Below are positions 46,774-55,078 of a stretch of 64,000 nt of DNA, piece by piece. The notes under the pieces are model-generated. The model did not search any database. It saw nothing but the letters and a program-made list of their open reading frames with translations, and was not told the DNA's origin. The first letter of the stretch is position 1. Each line of letters starts with the position of its first letter. The position numbers and the translations under genes were made by a program. This DNA comes from Faecalibacterium sp. An122 (GTDB lineage: Bacteria > Bacillota > Clostridia > Oscillospirales > Ruminococcaceae), in contig NZ_NFLL01000002.1 of assembly GCF_002160895.1 (NCBI RefSeq), positions 186,001 through 250,000 on the forward strand, in the 5' to 3' direction.

Positions 46774-47691
46774 ATGCCCGAGGAATACCTGCAGGCCGCC
46801 TTTGAGATCAAGGCTTCCTGCGACGAGATCAGCCGGCGGATTCTGCGCTGGCACTGGGAGAACAAGCCCGGCGCCCACAGTTTTGAGTCCCTGCTGGAAC
46901 ATCTGGAACGCCGCCAGGAGGAGAGCCCGGCCTATTACGGCCATATGCCCGACATCGGGCGAAAGACCAGCTGGCAGCAGCTGGATACCACCCTCTGCAT
47001 GCGGGTCCTGCTGGACCCCGAAAACGATGCCTCCCAGCCGCTGGACCTGCTGGGCAGTACCGCCCACCCCGGGTCCGCCCGCCGTGCCTGCAACGCAGTG
47101 CGGATGGCCCGCAACGAGGCCGCCCATGCGGCGGACCGCTCCAGCGGCGGCCGTGCGGCCATTCTCTTTGACGAGGCGGTGGAGTGCATCGAGGAGGCCT
47201 ACGCCGGGACGGCTTTCAGCGAGCGGGAGCTGGCCAAATACTATGAGCTCTCCAGCGAATACCTTCGCCGGTGCGGCGTCGGGGGCAAAAACGCCCCTCC
47301 GCCCCAACAAGAGGCCCCCGAGGCCGGGCAGTCTGCTCCCGAGGTCAACGTGTATCCCACCGGTGCGGCCCGCCAGAAGGCCGCTGCAGCCCGGGAGAAG
47401 AACACCTCTGCCGCCCGCGCGGGGACCCGCTCCGGAACCAGGGAGAAGGACTCCAAAACCGGCGCGTCCGGTTCCCGGGGCAGCTCCTCCGGCAAAACCG
47501 GGTCGGGGAGCACGTCCCGCAAGATAGGGCAGAGCAGCACCCGCAGCAGCTCCAAAGGCCGGGGACGGCCCGCCGGCCGCGCCAAAAAGGAGAAGGACAC
47601 CGGCAGCCAGGCCGCCCTGTTTTTGGCGGTGGCGGCGCTGGTCATCGGCCTGCTGATGCGGGCCGCCGGCATGGGATTGTGGATTTTCTGA
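46774..47691 (+). CDS. Uncharacterised tail-anchored protein with HEPN-like RNxxxH motif
   Basis: 305 residues. The N-terminal 155 residues are helical and carry RNEAAH (R113-H118), the RNxxxH signature of HEPN ribonuclease or RNA-binding domains (Swt1-like); the domain call rests on the motif and helical pattern only. A linker rich in Ser, Gly, Lys and Arg (165-280) is followed by a C-terminal membrane helix (AALFLAVAALVIGLLMRAAGMG). No antitoxin-like partner gene is adjacent. ATG at 46774 follows AAAGGGGGGAG. Alternative: a general structural membrane protein. Confidence 0.65.
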   Translation: MPEEYLQAAFEIKASCDEISRRILRWHWENKPGAHSFESLLEHLERRQEESPAYYGHMPDIGRKTSWQQLDTTLCMRVLLDPENDASQPLDLLGSTAHPGSARRACNAVRMARNEAAHAADRSSGGRAAILFDEAVECIEEAYAGTAFSERELAKYYELSSEYLRRCGVGGKNAPPPQQEAPEAGQSAPEVNVYPTGAARQKAAAAREKNTSAARAGTRSGTREKDSKTGASGSRGSSSGKTGSGSTSRKIGQSSTRSSSKGRGRPAGRAKKEKDTGSQAALFLAVAALVIGLLMRAAGMGLWIF

Positions 47692-47712
47692 GACAAGATG
47701 GGGAGGAACAGG

Positions 47713-48558
47713 ATGGAAAAGCGACTGATTTTTCTGGATATCGACGGCACCCTGATCGAGCCGGGCCGGATGGAGCCGCCGGCCAGCGCCGTAGAGGCGG
47801 TGGAAAAGGCCCGGGCCAACGGCCATAAGGTGTTCCTGTGCACCGGCCGCAACTATAAAATGACCTCTCCGGTGCTCCACTATGGCTTTGACGGCTATGT
47901 GTCCAGCGCCGGCGGGTATGTGGTCTGCGGGGACAAGGTCCTCTTTGACTGCCCTATGGACAAGGCCCAGAGCGACGGCCTGCGGGCCATTCTGGAGGCC
48001 AACGGGGTGGAATGCACCCTGGAGGCTCGGGACGCCACCTTTGGCGGGACCCAGATGATGGAACGTCTGTCCTCCTACCAGAAGTCCCGCCCCGGTTCCC
48101 TGAACAGCGAGCTGGAGCGTTGGCGGCAGGCCTTTGCCGATGGAATGCTGATCCGGCCCCTGACCGAGTATCAGGGGGAGCCCATCTATAAAATCTGCTA
48201 CATCGCCGACCGGGCCGAGGCGCTGGCCCCGGCCAAGGCGGCCTTTAGGGATCAGTTTGTGTTCTGCGAGCAGAGCACCTTCAACCACGGTCCCGGCTGC
48301 ATCAATGGCGAGCTCATCAACCGCAAGTTCAACAAGGGCGAGGGCATCCGCCGCATCTGTGAATACCTGGACGTTCCGACTGCGTCGGTGATCGCCTTTG
48401 GCGACAGCGAGAACGACCTGGAAATGACCGATGTGGCCGGCATCAGCTATTGCATGGCCAACGGTGCCGAGGCTCTGAAGGCCCGCTGTGACCAGGTCTG
48501 CCCCTCGGTGAAGGAGGACGGCATCGCCCGCGCCTTCGCGGAGCTGGGCCTGATTTAA
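47713..48558 (+). CDS. HAD-superfamily Cof-type phosphatase
   Basis: 281 residues. HAD motif I FLDIDGTLI at 7-15, motif II CTGRN, and motif IV FGDSENDLEMTDVAG near 235. The C2-type cap is typical of Cof/YbiV sugar-phosphate or flavin-intermediate phosphatases; the substrate is unknown. ATG at 47713 follows GGGGAGGAACAGG. It lies downstream of the HEPN-like gene by about 20 nt. Confidence 0.9.
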   Translation: MEKRLIFLDIDGTLIEPGRMEPPASAVEAVEKARANGHKVFLCTGRNYKMTSPVLHYGFDGYVSSAGGYVVCGDKVLFDCPMDKAQSDGLRAILEANGVECTLEARDATFGGTQMMERLSSYQKSRPGSLNSELERWRQAFADGMLIRPLTEYQGEPIYKICYIADRAEALAPAKAAFRDQFVFCEQSTFNHGPGCINGELINRKFNKGEGIRRICEYLDVPTASVIAFGDSENDLEMTDVAGISYCMANGAEALKARCDQVCPSVKEDGIARAFAELGLI

Positions 48559-48570
48559 ACCGCGTACATA

Positions 48571-48621
48571 AAAACACCGCGCGTCTTTGGCTCTTTGTGG
48601 GCCGGAGGCGCGCGGTGTTTT
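48571..48621. terminator. Bidirectional terminator
   Basis: AAAACACCGCGCG (48571-48583) pairs with CGCGCGGTGTTTT (48609-48621), serving the HAD gene and the convergent zinc protein gene. Confidence 0.85.
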
Positions 48622-48622
48622 G

Positions 48623-48856
48623 TTACAGGTTCTTGTTGGGGTAGGGGCTGGCGTCCAGAATGATCCGCTTGCACTGGGGACAGCAGAAACTCGCGATCCG
48701 GTGGGGGCCGAACCAGCATTGCCCCAGCTGCAGCGCGTAGGTTTCATCGGGATAGGGTAAAAGGGTGAGGGGATGGCTCTGGGCGGTCCACAGAGCCGGC
48801 CCGCCGATGGTCAGATAACCTTCGTGCATGGGAGTGTGGCAGAAAGGACAGTCCAT
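48623..48856 (-). CDS. Small zinc-ribbon protein (PF20097/DUF6487-like)
   Basis: 77 residues. Two cysteine pairs (CPFC at the N-terminus, CCPQC near residue 58) imply one bound zinc. Between them is a beta-rich stretch ending KRIILDASPY. Widespread in Clostridia; function unknown. The start follows GGAGGTAAGG. It is 17 nt downstream of the RNA methyltransferase gene, so co-transcribed with it. Confidence 0.75.
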   Translation of the reverse strand: MDCPFCHTPMHEGYLTIGGPALWTAQSHPLTLLPYPDETYALQLGQCWFGPHRIASFCCPQCKRIILDASPYPNKNL

Positions 48857-48873
48857 ATTGCCTTACCTCCGGA

Positions 48874-49704
48874 TCAGTCCCGGGCCCGCAGCTGCCAGAA
48901 GGCCACCGCGCTGGCCGCGGCCACGTTGAGAGAGTCCACCCCGTGGGACATGGGGATCTTGACGGTGTAGTCGCACTGGGCGATGGTCTCGGCAGAGAGT
49001 CCGTCCCCCTCGGTGCCCAGAATCAGGGCCAGACGGTCCTCGGCCATCAGGGCCGGGTCGTCGATGGACACCGACCGGTCGCTGAGGGCCAGGGCGGCGG
49101 TCTTGAACCCCAGCTCGTGAAGCTGAGCCAGACCTGCCCCCGGCCAGTCGGCGGGCAAAGCGCCAATCTGGGTCCAGGGCACCTGGAACACCGTCCCCAT
49201 GCTGACCCGCACCGCCCGGCGGCAGAGGGGATCGCAGCAGGAGGGGGTCACCAGGACGGCGTCAATGTGGAGGGCCGCCGCCGAGCGGAAAATAGCTCCC
49301 ACGTTGGTGGAGTCCACAATGTTTTCCAGTACCGCTACCCGGCAGGCTCCCTGGCAGAGGGCTTCCACCGGGGGCAGGGCCGGCCGGTGAAAGGCGGCCA
49401 GCACACCCCGGGTCAGCTGGTAGCCGGTGAGGGCGGTGAGAATCTCCCGGTCGGCGGTGTAGACGGGGACGTCGCCGCACCGGGCCAACACCTCATGGGC
49501 GGGGCCGTCGATTTTCCGGCGCTCCATCAAAAAGGACAGGGGCTGATACCCTGCGTCCAGGGCCCGAGCGATGACCTTGGGGCTCTCGGCAATGAAAACC
49601 CCTTTCTCGGGCTCCAGACGGTTCCGCAGCTGATTTTCGGTCAGCCGGGCAAACACGTCCAGGGCGGGGTTGTTCAGATCGGTGATTTCAATGATATTCG
49701 GCAT
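48874..49704 (-). CDS. TrmH/SpoU family RNA 2'-O-methyltransferase
   Basis: 276 residues. An N-terminal substrate-binding domain, then the trefoil-knot SPOUT domain with motif 1 ENIVDSTNVGAIFRSA, motif 2 GTEGDGLS and motif 3 IPMSHGVDSLNVAAASAV. It methylates ribose in rRNA or tRNA with SAM; the site is not determinable. ATG at 49704 follows AAGGAGAAATC. Confidence 0.9.
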   Translation of the reverse strand: MPNIIEITDLNNPALDVFARLTENQLRNRLEPEKGVFIAESPKVIARALDAGYQPLSFLMERRKIDGPAHEVLARCGDVPVYTADREILTALTGYQLTRGVLAAFHRPALPPVEALCQGACRVAVLENIVDSTNVGAIFRSAAALHIDAVLVTPSCCDPLCRRAVRVSMGTVFQVPWTQIGALPADWPGAGLAQLHELGFKTAALALSDRSVSIDDPALMAEDRLALILGTEGDGLSAETIAQCDYTVKIPMSHGVDSLNVAAASAVAFWQLRARD

Positions 49705-49735
49705 GATTTCTCCTTGATGACAGGATGATGGCGTG

Positions 49736-50863
49736 TCACGGCTGGACCGAGAATCCGCTGTCCCCCGACAGGCCGTCCAGATTCAGCATCCCTTCCAGGG
49801 CGGCAATGTCCGCCGACACGTCCAGCGCGTCGGACTGGAACAGCTTGTCCAGCTGGTTCTCAAAGGCGGTGACCAGCAGGTCCAGAGACCGCTGGATGCT
49901 CTGCTTGGTGCGGGTGATGTTTTCGCCAGCCACCCCCTGGCTGTCCAGCTGGGCATAGGTGTTCAGCAGCTTGAGGGAGGTGGGCAGGTAATAGCTGATG
50001 AATTTCCGCAGCTGCTCCTGTTTGGAGGCGTCTTTCTCCGCCAGGGCGAAAATCCGGGCGGAAATCTGTTCCAGCCGGGCGGCCTTTTCCTGCATGACGG
50101 GATCGGACAGGGCGCTGCCTGCCTGATGGAGCTGCCGCAGCAATTTCTCGTACTGGGTCTCGTCGGTGGGGTCCGGTTCGGGGGCCGGCGGGGCAGGGAT
50201 GGGTGCGGCGCCCCGCACCACCAGAAAGTCGGTGCGGTTGTCGATGTAGGCATCGGGGCCGAAATAGCCGTGGTCAATGGCGCTTTCCAGGATTTTGCGG
50301 CCCTTGTCGGCGGGGATGCCGGCGGCTGCAAACAGTTCCTGCAGAGGGATGTTGTCCTGGTCGCCCACCACCTTGTCCAGCTGGCGCTCCAGTTTGCTGA
50401 CCCGCTTGAGCATCAGACTGAAGGCCAGGGCTCCGCCGCCGCCCACAATCATGCACAGATAGGTGAAAAGGGCGTTCCAGTTGCTGCTGCCTATCCAATC
50501 GCCCATACCGACTACGCCGGTCACCAGCAGGATGGCTCCCGCTATGGTGCACAGCTGGGTGATTTTCTGCTGATGGCGCTTGGATCGCTGCTGTTCCAGA
50601 GTGGGGTGGTCGTGATTGGCTGTGTAGTGGGCACTGTAGTTGTAGGGCTCGTTTTGGGAGTTGGCCTGGCGGGTGTCCTGGGGACGGAAGTCGGCAGCGT
50701 ATTCCTGCCGCTCCCGGGCGGCCCGGAGCTCTTTCTTTTCGCTGTCCCGGTCGATGGCTCGGACGATGAACAGAATCACCGACAGCCAGGGCGCCAGGCC
50801 CAGCAGAATCAGCAGGGCAATGGTGGGAATATGCGCGAAATAGTGTCTGCGTTGCGGTTGCAT
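49736..50863 (-). CDS. XpaC-like 5-bromo-4-chloroindolyl phosphate hydrolysis family protein
   Basis: 375 residues. A membrane helix at about 10-30, a charged stretch, two more helices around 100-145, then a long soluble helical domain (240-360). The C-terminal helical part resembles XpaC, usually paired with TelA-type tellurite/toxic anion proteins. No telA is seen here. First gene of a xpaC-trmH-zinc protein operon. The start at 50863 follows GGGAGG. Confidence 0.65.
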   Translation of the reverse strand: MQPQRRHYFAHIPTIALLILLGLAPWLSVILFIVRAIDRDSEKKELRAARERQEYAADFRPQDTRQANSQNEPYNYSAHYTANHDHPTLEQQRSKRHQQKITQLCTIAGAILLVTGVVGMGDWIGSSNWNALFTYLCMIVGGGGALAFSLMLKRVSKLERQLDKVVGDQDNIPLQELFAAAGIPADKGRKILESAIDHGYFGPDAYIDNRTDFLVVRGAAPIPAPPAPEPDPTDETQYEKLLRQLHQAGSALSDPVMQEKAARLEQISARIFALAEKDASKQEQLRKFISYYLPTSLKLLNTYAQLDSQGVAGENITRTKQSIQRSLDLLVTAFENQLDKLFQSDALDVSADIAALEGMLNLDGLSGDSGFSVQP

Positions 50864-50889
50864 AAGATGATGACCTCCCAAGCTAAGAC

Positions 50890-50936
50890 GACAAAACGAG
50901 CCGTGCTCCTTCTATTATAATGGAACACGGCTCGTT
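50890..50936 (-). terminator. Terminator of htpG, overlapping the next promoter
   Basis: Perfect 11-base stem: CACGGCTCGTT (50926-50936) with AACGAGCCGTG (50895-50905); the minus-strand tail is TTTTGTC. Confidence 0.88.
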
Positions 50937-50942
50937 TGTTAA
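50914..50942 (-). promoter_or_regulatory. Promoter of the XpaC-like operon inside the htpG terminator
   Basis: Minus strand: TTAACA (50937-50942), 17 bases, TATAAT (50914-50919). The spacer holds one arm of the htpG terminator stem and the -10 box lies in its loop. Confidence 0.65.
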
Positions 50943-50970
50943 GATTGATTTTTGAGAGGGGGAGCGGCCC

Positions 50971-52899
50971 TTACTTCATCAGGGCGCAGACAGCGTCGGC
51001 GTAGGCGACGGGATCGTCCACCGGCAGGCCCTCAATCAGCTGGGCCTGTGCGTAGAGGATCTGGCTGTACTGGGCCACCTTGTCGGTGTCGCCGGCCTCC
51101 TGAGCGGCCTTCAGAACGGCAAAGACCGGGTGAGAGGCGTTGATTTCCAGCACCTTGTCGCTCTTGACGTCCTCGCTGCCGGGCTGGCGGGACAGCACCT
51201 TCTCCATCTCGATGGACAGGGGGCCGTCGGCCGACAGGCAGACGGGGTGATCCTTCAAACGGGTGGAAACCCGCACTTCCTTGATCTTGCCCTCCAGGGC
51301 GGTCTTCATGGCGTCAAACAGGGACTTGTTCTCGGCAGTGGCCTCCTCGGCGGCCTTCTTCTCCTCCTCGGACTCCAGGCCCAGGTCGTTGCTGTTGATG
51401 TTCTTGAACTCAACGGTACCGTCCTTGCCCTCGGCGTCCTTGCGGGGGAAGCTGTGCATGATCTGGAAGCAGAACTCATCCACGTCCTCGGTCAGGAGCA
51501 GCAGGTCATAGCCCTTGTCCAGCACCAGGGATGCGGTGGGCAGCTTGGCCAGACGGTCGGCAGAGTCGCCGGCGGCGAAGTAGATGTACTTCTGCTCGGC
51601 GGGCATCTTCTCCACGTACTCCTCCAGGGTCACCATCTTCTGCTCCTTGGCGGAGTAGAACAGCAGCAGGCCCCGCAGCAGCTCGGCGTGCATGCCGTAG
51701 TCGGAGTAGGCGCCGAACTTGATCTGACGGCCGAACTCCTTCCAGAAGGCCTCGTACTTGTCCCGGTCGTTGACCAGCATGGCGTTCAGCTCGTTCTTGA
51801 TCTTCTTCTCCAGGGCGTTGTGGATCAGCTTGAGCTGGCTGTCCTTCTGGAGGGTCTCACGGCTGATGTTCAGGCTCAGATCCTGGCTGTCCACGATGCC
51901 CTTCACAAAGCTGAAGTAATCGGGCAGCAGGTCGGCGCACTTGTCCATGATGAGGACGCCCGAGGCGTACAGGGCCAGGCCCTTCTCGTACTCCTTGGTG
52001 TAGTAGTCGTAGGGGCGGTGAGAGGGGACGAACAGCAGGGCGTTGTAGTTGGCAGTGCCCTCGGTCCGGCTGACAATCACCCGGGCGGGATCAGCATAGT
52101 CGCCGAAGTGGTTCTTGTAGAAGGCGTTGTACTCCTCGTCGGTGACCTCGCTCTTCTGCTTTTTCCAGATGGGCACCATGCTGTTCAGGGTCTCCAGCTC
52201 GGTGTACTCCTCCCACTCAGGGGTGTAGTTCTCGGGCTTGGGATCGGGTTCGGGCTTCTGGCGGCTCTTGGTCCGCTCCATCTGGATGGGGTAGCGGATG
52301 TAGTCGCTGTACTTCTTCACAATGGCCGACACGCCGTACTCCGAGACGTAGTTGTCGTAGTTTTCGGTGTCGGTGTTGTCCTTGATGTGCAGGATGATGT
52401 CGGTGCCGGCGGTTTCCTTCTCGGCGGGGGTGATTTCATAGCCCTCCACGCCGCTGGACTCCCACTGCCAGGCCTGGTCGCTGCCGTGGGCCCGGGTGAT
52501 GACGGTGACATGGTCCGCCACCATAAAGGCAGAGTAGAAGCCCACGCCGAACTGGCCGATGATGTCGATGTTTTCATCGGTGTTTTCGGTCTTGAAGTCC
52601 TGGCTGCCCGAGTGGGCGATGGTGCCCAGGTTCTGCTCCAGCTCCTCCCGGGTCATGCCGATGCCGTTGTCCGAGACGGTCAGCATCCGGTTTTCCTTGT
52701 CCAGGGTGAGCAGGATGCGGAAATCCTCCCGGTTCATCCCCACCGAGGTGTCGGTCAGGCTCTTGAAATAGAGCTTGTCGATGGCGTCGGAGGCGTTGGA
52801 GATCAGCTCCCGCAGGAAGATTTCTTTATTGGTATAGATCGAATTGATCATCAGGTCCATCAGCTTTTTGCTTTCGGCCTGGAACGGCTGCATTGCCAT
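50971..52899 (-). CDS. htpG: Molecular chaperone HtpG (Hsp90)
   Basis: 642-residue dimeric ATP-dependent chaperone. The GHKL ATP site is visible: ELISNASDAIDKL, SDNGIGM, GTIAHSG and GQFGVGFYSAF. Middle and dimerisation domains follow at normal length. Unlike the CIRCE-free Bacillus htpG, this one has a perfect CIRCE operator at its promoter. The ATG at 52899 has only a weak site (AAGAAAAGAGG). Confidence 0.97.
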   Translation of the reverse strand: MAMQPFQAESKKLMDLMINSIYTNKEIFLRELISNASDAIDKLYFKSLTDTSVGMNREDFRILLTLDKENRMLTVSDNGIGMTREELEQNLGTIAHSGSQDFKTENTDENIDIIGQFGVGFYSAFMVADHVTVITRAHGSDQAWQWESSGVEGYEITPAEKETAGTDIILHIKDNTDTENYDNYVSEYGVSAIVKKYSDYIRYPIQMERTKSRQKPEPDPKPENYTPEWEEYTELETLNSMVPIWKKQKSEVTDEEYNAFYKNHFGDYADPARVIVSRTEGTANYNALLFVPSHRPYDYYTKEYEKGLALYASGVLIMDKCADLLPDYFSFVKGIVDSQDLSLNISRETLQKDSQLKLIHNALEKKIKNELNAMLVNDRDKYEAFWKEFGRQIKFGAYSDYGMHAELLRGLLLFYSAKEQKMVTLEEYVEKMPAEQKYIYFAAGDSADRLAKLPTASLVLDKGYDLLLLTEDVDEFCFQIMHSFPRKDAEGKDGTVEFKNINSNDLGLESEEEKKAAEEATAENKSLFDAMKTALEGKIKEVRVSTRLKDHPVCLSADGPLSIEMEKVLSRQPGSEDVKSDKVLEINASHPVFAVLKAAQEAGDTDKVAQYSQILYAQAQLIEGLPVDDPVAYADAVCALMK

Positions 52900-52941
52900 A
52901 GCAAAAACCTCTTTTCTTCTCTCAACCAGTGCCAGTATAAC

Positions 52942-52968
52942 TTAGCACTCAAATGTTCTGAGTGCTAA
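52942..52968. promoter_or_regulatory. CIRCE operator (HrcA site)
   Basis: TTAGCACTC (52942-52950), nine bases, GAGTGCTAA (52960-52968): an exact match to the CIRCE inverted repeat bound by HrcA. It lies at the htpG start site, so heat inactivation of HrcA should induce htpG. Confidence 0.95.
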
Positions 52969-52995
52969 TATACACCGTTTCAGCCCGAAAATCAA
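52967..52995 (-). promoter_or_regulatory. Promoter of htpG
   Basis: Minus strand: TTGATT (52990-52995), 17 bases, TATATT (52967-52972), overlapping the CIRCE edge by two bases, so HrcA binding would block transcription. Confidence 0.8.
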
Positions 52996-53121
52996 GCCCT
53001 GCGGGGGTTCCTTCATAAAAAGTTTAAAAATCCTCTTTCCAGCCGGGGCCCTCTGCGGTACAATAGGAGTCGGGCGGCCGCGCCCGGCAAAGGAACAGCC
53101 GCCGCCCGGGAGGAGAACGCA

Positions 53122-53898
53122 ATGAGAGTTGAAAAGCTGAAAGCAGGCGCCGCCGAGCTGACGGTGTACCTGTGGGAACCGGCGGCCGTGATGCCCCTGA
53201 CCGCCACCCGGCCTCTGGTGCTGGTGGTGCCGGGGGGCGGCTATGAACACGTCAGCCAGCGGGAGAGCGACCCGGTGGCCCTGCGGTTTCTGGCGGCGGG
53301 ATATCATGCCGCCGTGCTGCGGTACAGCGTGGAGGATGGGGCCCGGGACTACCGGCCTCTTTCGGAGCTGAGCGAATCCCTGGCCCTGCTGCGGGCCCGG
53401 GCAGAGGAATGGGGCATCCGGCCCCATCAGATTGCGGTGTGCGGATTCTCGGCGGGAGGACATCTGGCCTTGTCCTCGGCGGTGCTGGACCTGCCCGGCC
53501 GTCCGGCGGACCAGCAGCGGCCCGACGCTTTGATCCTCAGCTATCCGGTGGTGACGGCGGGCCCCTATGCCCATCGGGGCAGCTTTGTCCGCCTGTCCGG
53601 CACCGAGGATCTGGAGGCCCACCGCGCCTTTGGCCTGGAGGACAAGATCACCCCGGCGGTGCCGCCGGTCTTTGTCTGGCACACCATGGAGGACGCCACC
53701 GTCCCGGTGGAAAACACCCTGATGCTGGTGTCGGCCCTGCACCGGGCCGGCGTGCCCTGTGAGGCCCACCTGTTCCCCCGCGGCAAACATGGCCTGAGCG
53801 TCTGCACCGCCGAGGTGGGCAACGAGATGCCCCATCCCGGCCGGTGGTTCGAGCTGGCGGCCGAGTGGCTGGGGGAACAGTTCGGCTACCATGTTTGA
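53122..53898 (+). CDS. Alpha/beta hydrolase, BD-FAE/esterase-like
   Basis: 258-residue cytosolic hydrolase of the esterase/lipase superfamily (acetyl-xylan esterase-like). Oxyanion loop VVPGGGYEHVS, nucleophile GFSAGGH (S about 112), the Asp in MEDATVP and His in FPRGKHGLS are present. It probably deacylates an imported sugar ester. ATG at 53122 follows GGGAGGAG. Confidence 0.85.
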   Translation: MRVEKLKAGAAELTVYLWEPAAVMPLTATRPLVLVVPGGGYEHVSQRESDPVALRFLAAGYHAAVLRYSVEDGARDYRPLSELSESLALLRARAEEWGIRPHQIAVCGFSAGGHLALSSAVLDLPGRPADQQRPDALILSYPVVTAGPYAHRGSFVRLSGTEDLEAHRAFGLEDKITPAVPPVFVWHTMEDATVPVENTLMLVSALHRAGVPCEAHLFPRGKHGLSVCTAEVGNEMPHPGRWFELAAEWLGEQFGYHV

Positions 53899-53941
53899 TG
53901 CGTGTTTTGCGTAAATACGAAGAAAAAATTGTGGAAAACGG

Positions 53942-53970
53942 TTGACATAGACAAACCGATTTTGTATACT
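53942..53970 (+). promoter_or_regulatory. Strong promoter of the 54015-55007 operon
   Basis: TTGACA (53942-53947), 17 bases, TATACT (53965-53970), about 45 nt before the ATG. Confidence 0.8.
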
Positions 53971-54014
53971 ATGGAGCGGAGGGCATCCGCTCCGGAAAAA
54001 GGAGAGCGATCTGT

Positions 54015-54455
54015 ATGCCATTCCATGACAACCAGCCCAGAATTTCGGTGAAGGGCCTGCTGATGCAGGCATTTCTGACCGGGTGGGAGCGGTCCGACAA
54101 GAGCATTTCCCAGGACGAATACGTCGACAGCTCAATCCGCGTGATCGAGACTATGCAGGTGGAGCCCGAGAGCATTTATGCCGAGGAGGGCCTGGGCCTG
54201 CTGGACGGCGACGAAGTGGATCATCTGGATGATCTGCTGCGGGCCGACGGCGTCTGGCTTTACTACGGCGTGGAGGCGGAGAACTTCTTCCTCCTCCAGT
54301 GGTACCCGGACGAGGCCGCAGCCAAGGCCAAGCTGGCCGACCTGGAAGCTCTGGGGGACGGGGTCCAGTACATTGTGGACCTGACCCTGCGACGCGCCAA
54401 CCCCTCGGATGCCGAAAATTTTGGGGATTCATCCCCGGTGCAGCTGCGCTCCTGA
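54015..54455 (+). CDS. Uncharacterised small acidic protein
   Basis: 146 residues, acidic, no signal or membrane segment, family not recognised. It has YYGVEAENFFLLQWYPDE in the middle and a helix-rich remainder, so it is probably a small cytosolic alpha/beta protein. Strong promoter and AAAAAGGAG ribosome site suggest good expression. It lies 45 nt upstream of an HD-domain gene and is probably co-transcribed with it. Confidence 0.65.
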   Translation: MPFHDNQPRISVKGLLMQAFLTGWERSDKSISQDEYVDSSIRVIETMQVEPESIYAEEGLGLLDGDEVDHLDDLLRADGVWLYYGVEAENFFLLQWYPDEAAAKAKLADLEALGDGVQYIVDLTLRRANPSDAENFGDSSPVQLRS

Positions 54456-54500
54456 GAGCAGGAGGCAGCCGGGGCAGGCGATGATACAAGGAGGAACTCT

Positions 54501-55007
54501 ATGGGTCTGTCTGAAACAGAACGCGTACATCTCCAGGCCATCCTGCAGAAATATGAGGAGGACCCGCGGGTGCAGAAAATGGATCAGTACATCCAGCACG
54601 GCTGCGTGACCACCTTTGAACACTGCCGGAATGTGGCCCGGGTGAGCTTCTGGATCAACCGACGCTTTCATCTGGGCGCGGACGAAACCGCGCTGGCCGT
54701 GGGCGCCCTGCTCCACGACTTCTACCTGTACGACTGGCACGTGGAGGGCCGCTTCCAGAATTGCAGCGGCCTGCGCACCATCTTCAAGATGCACGGCTTC
54801 ATCCATCCGCTGCTGGCCCGGGACAACGCAGACCGCTGCTTTGGCCTGACCGCCAAGGAGAAGAACATCATCCGCAGCCATATGTGGCCCCTGACGCTGT
54901 TCCATGCGCCGTCCTGCCGCGAGGCCGTGATTGTCTGCATTGCCGACAAGTACTGCGCTGTGATTGAGGCCATGTACCGCAACCGCCAGAAGGCCATCTG
55001 CGTCTGA
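54501..55007 (+). CDS. HD-domain protein
   Basis: 168-residue HD phosphohydrolase family protein. Metal ligands are H41, H72-D73 and probably H80 or D78 (LLHDFYLYDWH), with a later HMW and D in IADKYCAV. Such small HD proteins may hydrolyse nucleotides or phosphate esters; the substrate is unknown. ATG at 54501 follows AAGGAGGAAC. Confidence 0.85.
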   Translation: MGLSETERVHLQAILQKYEEDPRVQKMDQYIQHGCVTTFEHCRNVARVSFWINRRFHLGADETALAVGALLHDFYLYDWHVEGRFQNCSGLRTIFKMHGFIHPLLARDNADRCFGLTAKEKNIIRSHMWPLTLFHAPSCREAVIVCIADKYCAVIEAMYRNRQKAICV

Positions 55008-55037
55008 TCTCCCCGGAGAATACATCCAAAACACAAG

Positions 55038-55071
55038 AAAATCCCACTGTCATCGGACAGCGGGATTTTTT
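55038..55071. terminator. Bidirectional terminator
   Basis: AAAATCCC and CTGTC (55038-55051) pair with GACAG and GGGATTTT (55056-55069), with one mismatch. T-runs on both sides serve the HD gene and the convergent acetyltransferase. Confidence 0.85.
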
Positions 55072-55078
55072 GTTTGAA

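Noticed and set aside
50916-50921. Plus-strand promoter from the palindromic ATTATAAT
   Set aside because: No -35-like sequence at suitable spacing and no plus-strand gene to serve.
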